Of a stretch of 64,000 nucleotides of DNA, positions 16,709 through 25,925 are shown piece after piece; the stretch's first letter is position 1, and every line of letters begins with the position of its first letter. The notes below the pieces were generated by a model, which worked only from the letters and a program-made list of their open reading frames with translations, did not search any database and was not told the DNA's origin. The translations under genes and the position numbers were made by a program. Source of the stretch: Hypericibacter sp049323455 (GTDB lineage: Bacteria; Pseudomonadota; Alphaproteobacteria; Dongiales; Dongiaceae); NCBI GenBank assembly GCA_049323455.1, contig JBMONF010000008.1, positions 62,001 through 126,000 on the forward strand. Direction: 5' to 3'.

Positions 16709-19700
16709 CTACTCGGCCGCTCGCGCCGGGGGCGCGGCGGGCCGGTCGAGCCAGTCGACCTTGTCCATCTTGCGCACCACCACGAACTCGTCGCGGTTGG
16801 TGCCGATGGTGCCGTGATAGTTGAAGCCGTATGAGAGCTGCGCGTAGCCGCCGATCATGTGGGTCGGCTTCGGACAGGTGCGGGTGACGGAATTGTGGAT
16901 GCCGCCGCGCGCCTGGGTGATCTCGCTGCCCGGCACGTTCACGATCTTCTCCTGCGCGTGGTACATCAGCACCATGCCTTCGGGCACGCGCTGGCTCACC
17001 ACCGCGCGGGCAACGAGCGCGCCGTTGAGGTTGAAAGCCTCGATCCAGTCGTTGTCCTCGATGCCGGCCTTTTTCGCGTCGATCTCGCTGATCCACACGA
17101 TCGGGCCCCCGCGCGACAGCGTCAGCATGATGAGGTTGTCGGTGTAGGTGCTGTGGATGCCCCACTTCTGGTGCGGCGTGATGAAATTCAGCACCACCTC
17201 GGGATGGCCGTTGGAGCGCTTGCCCAGCATGGGCGCGATCGTCTTGGTATCGATCGGCGGCTTGTAGACGCAGAGGCCCTCGCCGAACGCGACCATCCAG
17301 GGGTGATCCTGATAGAGCTGCTGGCGGCCCGTGAGGGTGCGCCAGGGGATCAGCTCGTGCACGTTGGTGTAGCCGGCGTTGTAGCTGACATGCTCGGATT
17401 CGAGCCCCGACCAGGTCGGCGAGGAGATGATCTTGCGCGGCTGCGCCTGCAGGTCGCGGAAGCGGAGCTTGTCGTCCTCGCGCGCATGGGCCAAGTGGGT
17501 GTGGTCGCGCCCCGTGATCTTGCCCAAGGCCTCCCAGGCCTTGACGGCGACATGGCCGTTGGTTTCGGGCGCCAGCGTCAGGATCACCTCGGCCGCGTCC
17601 ATGTCGGTCTCGATGCGCGGCAGCCCCTTGGTGATCCCCTCCTCGGTCACGGTGCGGTTGAGCTCCGCCAGGAACTTCACCTCCGCCTCGGTGTTCCAGG
17701 CGATGCCCTTGCCGCCGTTGCCGATCCTGGTCATGAGCGGCCCCAGCGCCGTGAACTTCTTGTAGGTGTTGGGATAATCGCGCTCGACCACGACCAGGCC
17801 CGGCATGGTCTTGCCCGGCACCGGCTCGCACTCGCCCTTGCGCCACTCCTTGGGCTCGAAGGGCTGCGCCAGCTCGCCCGGCGTGTCATGCATGATGGGC
17901 GCCAGCACCAGGTCCTTCTCGAGGCCCAGGTGACCTTTGCAGACTTCCGAGAAGCGCTTGGCGATGCCCTTGAAGATCTCCCAATCGCTGCGCGCCTCCC
18001 ACACCGGGTCCACCGCCGCCGAGAGCGGGTGGATGAAGGGATGCATGTCGGAGGTATTGAGGTCGTGCTTCTCGTACCAGGTGGCGGTCGGCAGCACGAT
18101 GTCGGAATACATGCAGGTGGTCGACATGCGGAAATCGAGCGTCACCAGGAGGTCGAGCTTTCCGGTCGGGGCCTCCGGCCGCCATTCGATCTCGAGCGGC
18201 TTCGAGCCGCCCTCCTCGCCCAGATCCTTGCCCTGCACGCCATGCTGCGCGCCCAGCAAGTGCTTCAGGAAATACTCGTGGCCCTTGCCGCTCGAGCCCA
18301 GGAGGTTCGAGCGCCAGACGAACATGTTGCGCGGGAAGTTGCGCGGATTGTCCGGGTCCTCGCAAGCCATGCGCAAGCGCCCGGCCTTGAGCTCCGCCGT
18401 CGCATAGGCCGGCGCTTCCTGCCCGGCCTCGGCCGCGGCGCGCGCGACCGCCAGCGGGTTCTGCTCGAGCTGCGGGGCCGAAGGCAGCCAGCCCATGCGC
18501 TCGGCGCGGACATTGAAGTCGATCAGGCTGCCCTTGAGCCTGCCCTTGGCCACGGGCGACAGGATTTCGTCGACGCCGAGCTTCTCGTAACGCCACTGGT
18601 CCGTATGGGCGTAGAAGAAGGACGTCGCGTTCATGTGCCGCGGCGGGCGATGCCAGTCGAGCGCGAAGGCGAGCGGCGTCCAGCCGGTCTGGGGTCGGAG
18701 CTTCTCCTGGCCCACATAATGCGACCAGCCGCCGCCCGACTGGCCGACGCAGCCGCACAAGACCAGCAGATTGATGATGCCGCGATAGATCATGTCGCCG
18801 TGATACCAGTGGTTGACCGCGGCACCCAGGATCACCATGGAGCGGCCCTTGGTCTTGTCGGCATTGTCGGCGAAGGCACGCGCCACCTCGATCACCCGCT
18901 CGCGCGGCACGCCAGTGATGCGCTCCTGCCAAGCCGGCGTATAAGGCAGGTCCTCGTCATAAGACGAAGCGACATTGGCGCCGCCGAGGCCCCGATCGAG
19001 CCCGTAATTGGCGCAGAGCAGATCGAACACGGTGGCGACCACCGCCTCGCCATCCTTGAGCCGCAATTTCCTCGCCGGCAGGTTGCGAACCAGCACCTCG
19101 GGATGATCGGTGTGGCGAAAATGGGCGTGCTGCCGGCCGCCGAAATAGGGAAAGGCGACGGGCACGACCTCGTGGCCCGTGTCGAGGAGCGACAGCCGCG
19201 GCTTGAGCTCGGCGCCCGAGCTCGCATCGCGGTTCTCGAGATTCCAGCGCCCCTGCTCGCCCCAGCGGAATCCGATCGAGCCCGTGGGGACGGCGACCCG
19301 GTCGTCGGCCTCGTCCAGCACGACCGTCTTCCAGTCGGGATTGTTGCCCTGGCCGAGCGCACCCTCGAAGTCGGAGGCGCGCAGGAGCCGCCCCGCTACG
19401 TAGCGGTCGCCCTCCTTCTCGAGCCGGACCAGAAAGGGCAGATCGGTGTAGCGCCGGCAATAGTCCTCGAAATAGGCGCTTTTCCTGGCGAGATGGAATT
19501 CCTTGAGGATCACGTGCCCCATGGCGAGCGCCAGGGCCGCATCCGTGCCCTGCTTGGGCGCGAGCCAGATGTCGGCGAACTTGGAGGCCTCGGAATAGTC
19601 CGGCGTGACCGTGACGATCTTGGTGCCCTTGTAGCGCACCTCGGTCATGAAGTGGGCGTCGGGTGTGCGCGTCTGGGGTACGTTCGAGCCCCACAGCATC

Positions 19701-20449
19701 AGGAAGTTCGAATTGTACCAGTCGGCACTCTCGGGCACGTCGGTCTGCTCGCCCCAGGTCTGGGGGCTCGAGGGCGGCAGGTCGCAATACCAGTCGTAGA
19801 AGCTCAGGCACACGCCGCCGATCAGCGAGAGATAGCGCGTGCCCGCGGCGTAGGAGATCATCGACATGGCCGGGATCGGCGAGAAGCCGGCGACGCGGTC
19901 GGGCCCGTATGTCTTGATCGTGTAGGTGTTGGCGGCTGCGATGATTTCCTGCGCCTCCTCCCAGCGCGCGCGCACGAAGCCGCCGCGCCCGCGGATCGAC
20001 TTGTAGTCCTCGGCCTTGGCGGGATCCTCGACGATCGATTTCCAGGCCTCGACCGGATCGGCGTGCTGCGCCTTGGCGGCGCGCCAAAGCCTGAGCAGAC
20101 GGCCGCGGATCATCGGGTACTTGATGCGGTTGCCGCTGTAGAGATACCAGGAGTAGCTGGCGCCGCGCGAGCAACCGCGCGGCTCGTGGTTGGGCAGGTC
20201 GGGGCGCGTGCGCGGATAGTCGGTCTGCTGCGTCTCCCAGGTGACGATGCCGCCCTTGACGTAGATCTTCCAGGAGCAGGAGCCGGTGCAGTTGGTGCCG
20301 TGCGTCGAGCGCACGATGCGGTCATGCGCCCAGCGCGCGCGATAACCCTCCTCCCAGGCGCGGCCCTCGTTGGTGACGACGCCGTGATCCGCGGAGAAGG
20401 TGTCGACCGTGCGCTTGAAGAACATCAAGCGGTCGAGGAAATGGCTCAT
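16709..20449 (-). CDS. narG: Respiratory nitrate reductase, alpha subunit (Mo-bisMGD)
   Basis: A 1246-residue catalytic subunit reducing nitrate to nitrite on the cytoplasmic face. It has the FS0 cluster motif with His instead of the first Cys (H50-GTN-C54-TGS-C58, then Cys93) and the Asp-bearing Mo-site loop SFYDWYCDLPP (Asp219/Asp223), followed by SPQTWGEQTDVPESADWYNS. Length is that of the E. coli enzyme (1247). I took the ATG of MSHFLDRLMFFKRT at 20449 as the start, as in other NarG proteins; the open frame runs on upstream without homology. The RSTHGTNCTGSC region lacks a twin-arginine signal, agreeing with a cytoplasm-facing enzyme. Confidence 0.98.
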   Translation of the reverse strand: MSHFLDRLMFFKRTVDTFSADHGVVTNEGRAWEEGYRARWAHDRIVRSTHGTNCTGSCSWKIYVKGGIVTWETQQTDYPRTRPDLPNHEPRGCSRGASYSWYLYSGNRIKYPMIRGRLLRLWRAAKAQHADPVEAWKSIVEDPAKAEDYKSIRGRGGFVRARWEEAQEIIAAANTYTIKTYGPDRVAGFSPIPAMSMISYAAGTRYLSLIGGVCLSFYDWYCDLPPSSPQTWGEQTDVPESADWYNSNFLMLWGSNVPQTRTPDAHFMTEVRYKGTKIVTVTPDYSEASKFADIWLAPKQGTDAALALAMGHVILKEFHLARKSAYFEDYCRRYTDLPFLVRLEKEGDRYVAGRLLRASDFEGALGQGNNPDWKTVVLDEADDRVAVPTGSIGFRWGEQGRWNLENRDASSGAELKPRLSLLDTGHEVVPVAFPYFGGRQHAHFRHTDHPEVLVRNLPARKLRLKDGEAVVATVFDLLCANYGLDRGLGGANVASSYDEDLPYTPAWQERITGVPRERVIEVARAFADNADKTKGRSMVILGAAVNHWYHGDMIYRGIINLLVLCGCVGQSGGGWSHYVGQEKLRPQTGWTPLAFALDWHRPPRHMNATSFFYAHTDQWRYEKLGVDEILSPVAKGRLKGSLIDFNVRAERMGWLPSAPQLEQNPLAVARAAAEAGQEAPAYATAELKAGRLRMACEDPDNPRNFPRNMFVWRSNLLGSSGKGHEYFLKHLLGAQHGVQGKDLGEEGGSKPLEIEWRPEAPTGKLDLLVTLDFRMSTTCMYSDIVLPTATWYEKHDLNTSDMHPFIHPLSAAVDPVWEARSDWEIFKGIAKRFSEVCKGHLGLEKDLVLAPIMHDTPGELAQPFEPKEWRKGECEPVPGKTMPGLVVVERDYPNTYKKFTALGPLMTRIGNGGKGIAWNTEAEVKFLAELNRTVTEEGITKGLPRIETDMDAAEVILTLAPETNGHVAVKAWEALGKITGRDHTHLAHAREDDKLRFRDLQAQPRKIISSPTWSGLESEHVSYNAGYTNVHELIPWRTLTGRQQLYQDHPWMVAFGEGLCVYKPPIDTKTIAPMLGKRSNGHPEVVLNFITPHQKWGIHSTYTDNLIMLTLSRGGPIVWISEIDAKKAGIEDNDWIEAFNLNGALVARAVVSQRVPEGMVLMYHAQEKIVNVPGSEITQARGGIHNSVTRTCPKPTHMIGGYAQLSYGFNYHGTIGTNRDEFVVVRKMDKVDWLDRPAAPPARAAE

Positions 20450-20474
20450 GCGTGTTGCTCCTGGCGAAAAATAC

Positions 20475-21830
20475 TCAGCAGGGTTTCTCTGCGCCCTTGC
20501 GCGCGTAGTACCACCAGTTGATGCCGAGGCAGACGAGATAGAAAAAGGCCGCCCAGTAGAAGAAGGCGTTGGGCGAGCCGAACCAGGCAATCGACTGACC
20601 GATCATGAGGCCAGCGGCGAAGGGACCGTAGGCCGCGATCGCGCTGGTCCAGCCGATCACGCCGCCGGCCTGGCGCGGCGGGAAGATCATCGGCATCTGC
20701 TTGAAGGTCGAAGCGTTGCCGATGCCGGCAAAGAAGAAGAGGCCGAGCATGAAGCCGACGAAGCCCGTGAAATCGTCCAGCGACGTGGGTTCCGTAAAGA
20801 ACGTAAGTCCGAGGGCGCAGATGACAAGGCCGAAGGCCGCCACCTGCGTGACCTTGGCGCCCCCGAGCTTGTCGCTCAAGGGACCGGCGATCACGCGCAT
20901 GGCCGAGCCCACCAGCGGCCCCAGGAAAGCATAGGCCAGCGGGTCGGGCGCGCCCTCGAAGCCGCCGTAAAGCTGCTTGATCAGGAGCGGGAAGGTGGCC
21001 GACAGGCCGGAGAACGTACCGAAGGTCATGATGTAGAGCAGCGTCATGAAGAAACCGTGCTTCATGCGGAAGATGTCGAGCTGCTCGCGGAACTGGGCCC
21101 TGACCGGCACGCTGCGCAACATGACCCAGCCGAGCGCGGCGAAGACGAGGATGAAGGGGATGTAGAGCAGCGGCGCGTTCTGCAACCAGATCGCGCTGCT
21201 GACGCCAGCCTTGGTGAAGGTCTGGGGCGCGCCGGCGAGGGAGCCGAACAGCGCGGCGCCGATCAGCCAGGGGGTCAGGAACTGCACCAGGCTCACGCCG
21301 AAATTGCCGATACCGGCCTGGATCGCCAGCGCCGTGCCCTGCAGGCGCTTGGGAAAGAACAGGCTGGTGGAGGGCATGAAGGAGGAGAAGTTGCCGCCGC
21401 CCAGCCCCGCGAGGAAGGCCAGGGTCAGCAGCACCCAGTAGGGCGTCGCCGGGTCCTGCACGGCATAGAACCAGCCCACTGCGGGGAGGAGCAGGCTCAG
21501 CGTCGAGAAGGTCACGACGCTGCGGGTGCCGTAGATCGGCACCAGGAAGGTGTGGACGATCCTGAGCGTGCCGCCGGCAAGACCCGGCAGGGCCGTCAGC
21601 CAGAACAGCTGCGAGGTCGAGAGCTGGAAGCCGATGCCGGGCAGCCGCACCACGAGCGCGCTCACCAGGAACCAGACGATGAAGGCGAGCGTCAGATTGA
21701 CGGTGGTGATCGCCAGCGTGCGCCAGGCGAGGGCCTTGCCCTGGCTTTCCCAGAAGCCCGCGTCCTCGGGCTGCCAGTGCTTGAGCCAGCTCCGGCCCGG
21801 ATGCGGAAGGGTTTTGGAGTTGATCGCCAT
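20475..21830 (-). CDS. narK: NarK-type nitrate/nitrite transporter, second copy
   Basis: A 451-residue major facilitator protein with about 12 membrane segments. It has the nitrate/nitrite porter signatures GLGGGNFSSFMPSTSLFFPKR (transmembrane segment 5) and GIGNASTFKQMPMIFP (segment 11), as well as the substrate-binding Arg in GTLRIVHTF. This is the NarK2-like type, generally viewed as a nitrate/nitrite antiporter. The start at 21830 has GAGGAG upstream. It lies between narK copy 1 and narG, 25 bases before narG, so the cell makes transporter and reductase together. Confidence 0.95.
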   Translation of the reverse strand: MAINSKTLPHPGRSWLKHWQPEDAGFWESQGKALAWRTLAITTVNLTLAFIVWFLVSALVVRLPGIGFQLSTSQLFWLTALPGLAGGTLRIVHTFLVPIYGTRSVVTFSTLSLLLPAVGWFYAVQDPATPYWVLLTLAFLAGLGGGNFSSFMPSTSLFFPKRLQGTALAIQAGIGNFGVSLVQFLTPWLIGAALFGSLAGAPQTFTKAGVSSAIWLQNAPLLYIPFILVFAALGWVMLRSVPVRAQFREQLDIFRMKHGFFMTLLYIMTFGTFSGLSATFPLLIKQLYGGFEGAPDPLAYAFLGPLVGSAMRVIAGPLSDKLGGAKVTQVAAFGLVICALGLTFFTEPTSLDDFTGFVGFMLGLFFFAGIGNASTFKQMPMIFPPRQAGGVIGWTSAIAAYGPFAAGLMIGQSIAWFGSPNAFFYWAAFFYLVCLGINWWYYARKGAEKPC

Positions 21831-21852
21831 GGCCTGTCTCCTCTCGCGACTG

Positions 21853-23172
21853 TCAGCGGGCACCGGCGCTCGTCAGCTCGGGCAGGTCGCGCGGCGCGCC
21901 CAGATCGGGATGCTCGCGCCGCTCCATGCGGCGGATCGCGAAATGCATCCAGGTCAGCGCGATCGAGACCAGCAGGAACAGCAGCATGAAGCAGCTGGTC
22001 CACACGCCCACCAGATCGTTCATCGCGCCGAACGCGATCGGGAGGACGAAACCGCCGAGCCCGCCGACGAGGCCGACGACGCCGCCGACCGAGCCGACGC
22101 GGTCGGGGTAGTAGGCCGGGATGTGCTTGTAGACGGCCGCCTTGCCCAGCGACATGAAGAAGCCCAGCACGAAGGTCAGCACGGTGAAGGGCACGAACCC
22201 GATCGCGATGGTGAAGGTGATCGGCCCCTCGATGCCATGCACGACATAGTCCGTCGCGGGATAGGACAAGAGGAAGGTGCAGATGACCGAGGCGATGAAG
22301 GTCCAGTACATCACGCGGCGCGCGCCATATTTGTCGGCGAGCGCGCCGCCGACGGCGCGAAAGACCGAGGCCGGGATCGAATAGGCCGCGCCCAGCATGC
22401 CGGCCGCTTTGATGTCGAGGCCGTAGACGCCGACGTAATAGTGCGGCAGCCACAGCGCCAGCGCGACGAAGGCGCCGAAAACGAAGAAATAATAGAGCGA
22501 GAAGCGCCACACCTGCAGCTTCTTCAAGGGGGCGAGCTGGGCCGCGATCGGCTCGGGCTTGCGGCCTTCGCGCCGGCGCTCGCGCAACTGCGGATCGTCC
22601 TTGGTGAGGAGCAGGAAGATCACGGCCATGAGGACGAGGGCCACGGCCCAGACCTGCGCCACCGTCTCCCAGCCGTACGCCACCATGACGAAGGGGGCCA
22701 GGAACTTGGTGACGGCGGCACCGACATTGCCCATGCCGAAGATGCCGAGCGCGGTGCCCTGCTTCTCCTGCGGATACCAGCGCGACACATAGGCGATGCC
22801 GACGGCGAAGGAGCCGCCGGCGATGCCGACGCCGAGCGCGGCCAGCAGGAGCAGCTCGTAGCTGTCGGCATAGGTCAACAGCCAGGTGGCGACGGCAGCG
22901 GCCAGCATCACGACCGTGAAGACCAGCCGGCCGCCATACTGATCGGTCCAGATGCCGAGGATGAGGCGAATCAGCGAACCGGTCAGGATCGGCGTGCCGA
23001 CCAGGAGGCCGAACTCGGTATCGTTGAGGCCGAGGTTCTGCTTAATCTGGACGCCGATGATGGAGAAGATCGTCCAGACCGCGAAGCACACGGTGAAGGC
23101 GACGGTGCTGAGTGCCAGCGCGCGCGGCGGCTCGTTCTTGCCTACAACCGCGGCTTCGGCGACGCTCGTCAT
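21853..23172 (-). CDS. narK: NarK-type nitrate transporter, first copy
   Basis: A 439-residue major facilitator protein, 12 membrane segments, first gene of the nar operon. Motifs include GIAGGSFAVGIAYVSRWYP (segment 5 signature) and GSVGGVVGLVGGLGGFVLPI (segment 11). It belongs to the NarK1-like type, thought to be a nitrate/proton symporter that starts nitrate respiration. In several alphaproteobacteria copies 1 and 2 are one fused protein; here they are separate genes 22 bases apart. The ATG at 23172 has GGAGG, and an FNR-type box lies 64-77 bases upstream. Confidence 0.94.
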   Translation of the reverse strand: MTSVAEAAVVGKNEPPRALALSTVAFTVCFAVWTIFSIIGVQIKQNLGLNDTEFGLLVGTPILTGSLIRLILGIWTDQYGGRLVFTVVMLAAAVATWLLTYADSYELLLLAALGVGIAGGSFAVGIAYVSRWYPQEKQGTALGIFGMGNVGAAVTKFLAPFVMVAYGWETVAQVWAVALVLMAVIFLLLTKDDPQLRERRREGRKPEPIAAQLAPLKKLQVWRFSLYYFFVFGAFVALALWLPHYYVGVYGLDIKAAGMLGAAYSIPASVFRAVGGALADKYGARRVMYWTFIASVICTFLLSYPATDYVVHGIEGPITFTIAIGFVPFTVLTFVLGFFMSLGKAAVYKHIPAYYPDRVGSVGGVVGLVGGLGGFVLPIAFGAMNDLVGVWTSCFMLLFLLVSIALTWMHFAIRRMERREHPDLGAPRDLPELTSAGAR

Positions 23173-23235
23173 GATCGGCCTCCGTGACGTGAAACGAACG
23201 ATGCCGATGATGCGGGCAAGTGGCAACGCCGGCCG

Positions 23236-23249
23236 TTGACGCAGGTCAA
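23236..23249. promoter_or_regulatory. FNR/Dnr-type box upstream of narK
   Basis: TTGACGCAGGTCAA is a perfect 5+4+5 palindrome of the CRP/FNR superfamily (consensus TTGAT-N4-ATCAA; the C/G variant is common for Dnr/Anr-like regulators). Its centre is about 70 bases before the narK start, which suits activation from a promoter near 23200 on the minus strand. Confidence 0.8.
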
Positions 23250-23309
23250 CGATGGCGGGTGCGAGAGCGAAAATACTCGCAAATTTCTTGATTAATGCAA
23301 TACCATATG

Positions 23310-23323
23310 ATGACAAATATCAA
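23310..23323. promoter_or_regulatory. FNR-like box in the narK/regulator intergenic region
   Basis: ATGACAAATATCAA matches TTGAT-N4-ATCAA at 8 of 10 positions. It stands in an AT-rich island between the divergent narK and Crp/Fnr genes and could serve either promoter. Confidence 0.55.
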
Positions 23324-23342
23324 TCAGACGGCAGGGAGAGCC

Positions 23343-23356
23343 TTGATCAACATGAA
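23343..23356. promoter_or_regulatory. FNR-like box upstream of the Crp/Fnr gene
   Basis: TTGATCAACATGAA matches TTGAT-N4-ATCAA at 9 of 10 positions. It is 69-82 bases before the ATG at 23425, so autoregulation of the Crp/Fnr gene is plausible. Confidence 0.6.
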
Positions 23357-23424
23357 ATGTTGCTGCGCAATAGAGGCGAAAGGCCGCAGGCGGCGGCCGG
23401 CTGCCGCGGCGTAGAGTTCGGGCG

Positions 23425-24111
23425 ATGATGCTGACCAGCAGCGACCACGCCCTTCTGCGCCGCGCAACGCTCTTCGCCGAGACACCGTCATCGACCGTCG
23501 ACCGGCTCCTGGCGAGCGCGCATGCGCAGAGTTTCGCGGCGGGCTCGGTTCTGTTCGAGCAAGGCGGCCCGTCGGGTTTCCTCCATGTTCTGTTGTCGGG
23601 CCGCGTCGGGCTGATCGGGCGTGCCGAAGACGGACACGAAACCGTGGTCGAGTTCTTCGGACCAGGCGATATTTTCATCGCGCCTGCGGTGATCCTCGAA
23701 CTGCCCTATCTGATGGCCGCGCGCGTGCTCGACGAGGCGCGCGTGCTGATGATCCCGGCCGAGCAGGTGCGAGCGGCACTCGCGAGCGACGCGGGCCTGA
23801 CACGAGCCATGATGCGGGAGTTGGCACGCCATTGGCGATTGCTCGTGCGCCAGATCAAGGACCTCAAGCTCAGGCGCGGACCGCAACGCCTCGCCGCTCA
23901 TCTGCTGACGCTGCCGCGCAGCCGCAGCGGCGAGATCCACCTGCCCGAAGAGCGGCGCTTCCTCGCCCAACGCCTCGGCATGACGCCCGAGAGCCTGTCG
24001 CGCGCCTTCGCCAGCTTGAGGCGGCTGGGCGTCAGCGGGCGCGGGCGGCGCGTGGTGGTGGCGGACCCTGCCAAGCTCGAGGCTTACGCCGCGGTCGACA
24101 AGATCGTGTGA
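23425..24111 (+). CDS. Crp/Fnr-family regulator lacking cysteines, probable nar regulator
   Basis: A 228-residue regulator: an N-terminal cyclic-nucleotide-binding-fold sensor domain (residues about 15-130; FAAGSVLFEQGGPSGFLHVL, GRVGLIGRAEDGHETVVEFF), a dimer helix, and a C-terminal winged helix (about 150-225; RRFLAQRLGMTPESLSRAFASLRRLG). The recognition helix keeps the E-x-x-SR pattern that reads TTGA half-sites. The protein contains no cysteine at all, so it cannot be a [4Fe-4S] oxygen sensor like FNR; it is closer in logic to Dnr/NnrR-type regulators that sense NO through heme. It is divergent from the nar operon, with three matching boxes between. The signal is inferred. Confidence 0.88.
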   Translation: MMLTSSDHALLRRATLFAETPSSTVDRLLASAHAQSFAAGSVLFEQGGPSGFLHVLLSGRVGLIGRAEDGHETVVEFFGPGDIFIAPAVILELPYLMAARVLDEARVLMIPAEQVRAALASDAGLTRAMMRELARHWRLLVRQIKDLKLRRGPQRLAAHLLTLPRSRSGEIHLPEERRFLAQRLGMTPESLSRAFASLRRLGVSGRGRRVVVADPAKLEAYAAVDKIV

Positions 24112-24134
24112 TAAACAAGGTTGGAGCGGCGGAT

Positions 24135-24605
24135 TCACAGCCCGCCATGGCTGCCGGCGACCGCGCCGGCGATCGTGACGAGGCTCGCGATCAACAAACC
24201 CCAGTGCAGCCGGCGGACCAGCGCGAAGGTGCGTTCGGGATCGCGCGCGGCGCGGGCTTCGAGCCAGCGATCGAGGAACAGCGGCTCGGCCAGGAAGAGC
24301 ATCGCCGTGAAGATCAGCCAGATCAGCAGCATGGCGTGCATCCACCAATAGGCGGCGTCGACGAATCGGCCCCACAGATCGAAGCGCCAGACCATGTAGA
24401 AACCGGAGAAGCCGGCGACGAGCGTGGTCGCCCGCGCCTGACGCGCGAACCGGCGTTCGATCTCGTGGAAGAAGCGCAGGCGCTCGGCCGCCGGCAACTT
24501 GGCGCCGATACCCGGCAGCAGCACCGTGGTGACGAAGCCCACACCGCCGATCCAGAGAACGACGGCGACGACATGCAGCAGGCGGGCGAGAACGAGATCG
24601 TCCAT
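24135..24605 (-). CDS. CopD-like small membrane protein
   Basis: A 156-residue integral membrane protein with four predicted segments: LLHVVAVVLWIGGVGFVTTV, ATTLVAGFSGFYMVW, MHAMLLIWLIFTAMLFLAEP and RLHWGLLIASLVTIAGAVAG. Histidine near the start of the first segment followed by WIGG is typical for CopD/DUF2269-like proteins, which are linked to copper handling or to heme, but the role of this protein is unknown. The start could be the ATG at 24605 or one at 24620. It converges with the Crp/Fnr gene, with 23 bases between stops. Confidence 0.65.
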   Translation of the reverse strand: MDDLVLARLLHVVAVVLWIGGVGFVTTVLLPGIGAKLPAAERLRFFHEIERRFARQARATTLVAGFSGFYMVWRFDLWGRFVDAAYWWMHAMLLIWLIFTAMLFLAEPLFLDRWLEARAARDPERTFALVRRLHWGLLIASLVTIAGAVAGSHGGL

Positions 24606-24791
24606 GGCGATGCGGGCCATGGCAGCAGGCCGGGCGCGTTCTGGCAAGAGCGCCGCCCATGCGGCACCGGCCTGCGCCGCTTTTCCAACCACGGGGTTGA
24701 TTCCGAAATCCGCGATCGGGAATATGGCGGCGACGAGGGAGAGCGCGGGCTCGCCCGGACAACCACCTGCACCGAAGGAAGGCTCTCACCC

Positions 24792-25295
24792 ATGGACGCG
24801 GATGCGAAGAAGACGGCGCTCAGAATGATCCCCTACGGGCTCTATGTGCTGACGGCGGAGGATTCCGAGGGCGGCATCACCGCCGCGACCGTGAACTGGG
24901 TGACGCAGACCGCCTTCAACCCGCCGCTGCTGGTGGTGGGAATAAAGGCCGATTCGAACGCCTACGCCACCGTACGCAAGGCCGGTGCCTTCGCCCTCAA
25001 CATGCTGGGCAAGGGCCAGCAAGGTCTCGCCTTTGCTTTCTTCAAGCCGGCGACGGTCGAGGGCGAGCGCATCGGCGGCCAGCCCTTCCGGCGTGGCACC
25101 ACGGGGGCGCCGATCCTGACCGAGCTGCCGGCCGCCGTGGAGTGCCGCGTGACCGATCTGATCGAGCGCGGCTGCCATCACATCGTGGTGGGCGAAGTGG
25201 TCGAGGCCCATCTGATGCAGCCCCCGGCGGGCCGGCCGGACGCGGCGATCCTCGAGATGAAGGATCTGGGCGAGAAGGTGTTCTACGGCGGCTGA
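24792..25295 (+). CDS. Flavin reductase-like FMN-binding protein
   Basis: A 167-residue protein of the flavin reductase (DIM6/NTAB) split-barrel family: IPYGLYVLTAEDSEGGITAATVNWVTQTAFNPPLLVVGI, then the FMN phosphate region AFALNMLGKGQQGLAFAFFK. Such proteins bind FMN and often supply reduced flavin to a monooxygenase, or act as flavoredoxins. No two-component monooxygenase is nearby, so the partner is unknown. The start is the ATG at 24792, with GGAAGG upstream. It is divergent from the CopD-like gene and converges with the next one. Confidence 0.88.
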   Translation: MDADAKKTALRMIPYGLYVLTAEDSEGGITAATVNWVTQTAFNPPLLVVGIKADSNAYATVRKAGAFALNMLGKGQQGLAFAFFKPATVEGERIGGQPFRRGTTGAPILTELPAAVECRVTDLIERGCHHIVVGEVVEAHLMQPPAGRPDAAILEMKDLGEKVFYGG

Positions 25296-25334
25296 GCGGC
25301 CCCGCCACGGGCGCGGGCGACAGCAGACGCGCGT

Positions 25335-25718
25335 TCAACCGCCGCGCAGTGCTGCCAGCAGCGGTCCGGCCGCGACGGCGAGGCCGAGCGCGCAGACGGC
25401 CCAAATCCCCAGCGTGAGCATGTCGGCCAGGCGCGGGCGGGGCGCACCCTCCGCGCGCGAGGCCGGTGCGCGCCGCGCTGCCGCCTGACGCTTCGCGAAG
25501 GCGCCGAAGACGAGGCGAACGACCGGCGGCACCATGGCAAAGCCGAACAGAAGGAAAAGATTGAAATGGGCGGCGCGCATGAAGCTCGCGAGGCGCAGCG
25601 CCTCCGGCGAGCCCGGCGCGGTAGTCAGCTCGAGCCGGTCGCCGACGAAAGCGAGCATCGCCATCGCGACTAGAGCCGCGCCCGCGATCAAGAGGAACCA
25701 CCTGCTCGTCGGCAGCAT
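25335..25718 (-). CDS. Small hypothetical membrane protein
   Basis: A 127-residue protein with three predicted membrane segments: WFLLIAGAALVAMAMLAFVG, FNLFLLFGFAMVPPVVRLVFG and LGIWAVCALGLAVAAGPLLAAL, joined by a basic Ala/Arg-rich loop. I do not recognise the family. The ATG at 25718 has GAGG upstream; a start at 25775 would add 19 residues. It converges with the flavin reductase gene. Confidence 0.6.
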   Translation of the reverse strand: MLPTSRWFLLIAGAALVAMAMLAFVGDRLELTTAPGSPEALRLASFMRAAHFNLFLLFGFAMVPPVVRLVFGAFAKRQAAARRAPASRAEGAPRPRLADMLTLGIWAVCALGLAVAAGPLLAALRGG

Positions 25719-25925
25719 GCCGCGCCTCGCCGGTTGGGAGATGCGGGCGGCGGAAAGGCCGTGGGCCGATACCATTTCGCCCGATGTGGCGAACGTTAAC
25801 ATGCGTGGCCGCCTCGCCCGCCTGCGACGAATCGCGCAAGACAGCAAGCTTCCCCGCGAAGCCGCGACAGCGCGCGCTGCGACCGAGCGACGCGGCCGGG
25901 AAAACCCCGGGCCTTGCGCCGCGGC

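Noticed and set aside
16859..20521. A 1220-codon open frame antisense to narG
   Set aside because: It is a mirror of the strong third-position GC bias of narG; its translation is low-complexity Arg/Ala/Gly/His-rich and shows no domain.
23288..23301. TTGATTAATGCAAT as a further FNR box
   Set aside because: Only the left half matches; the right half does not fit ATCAA at the required spacing.
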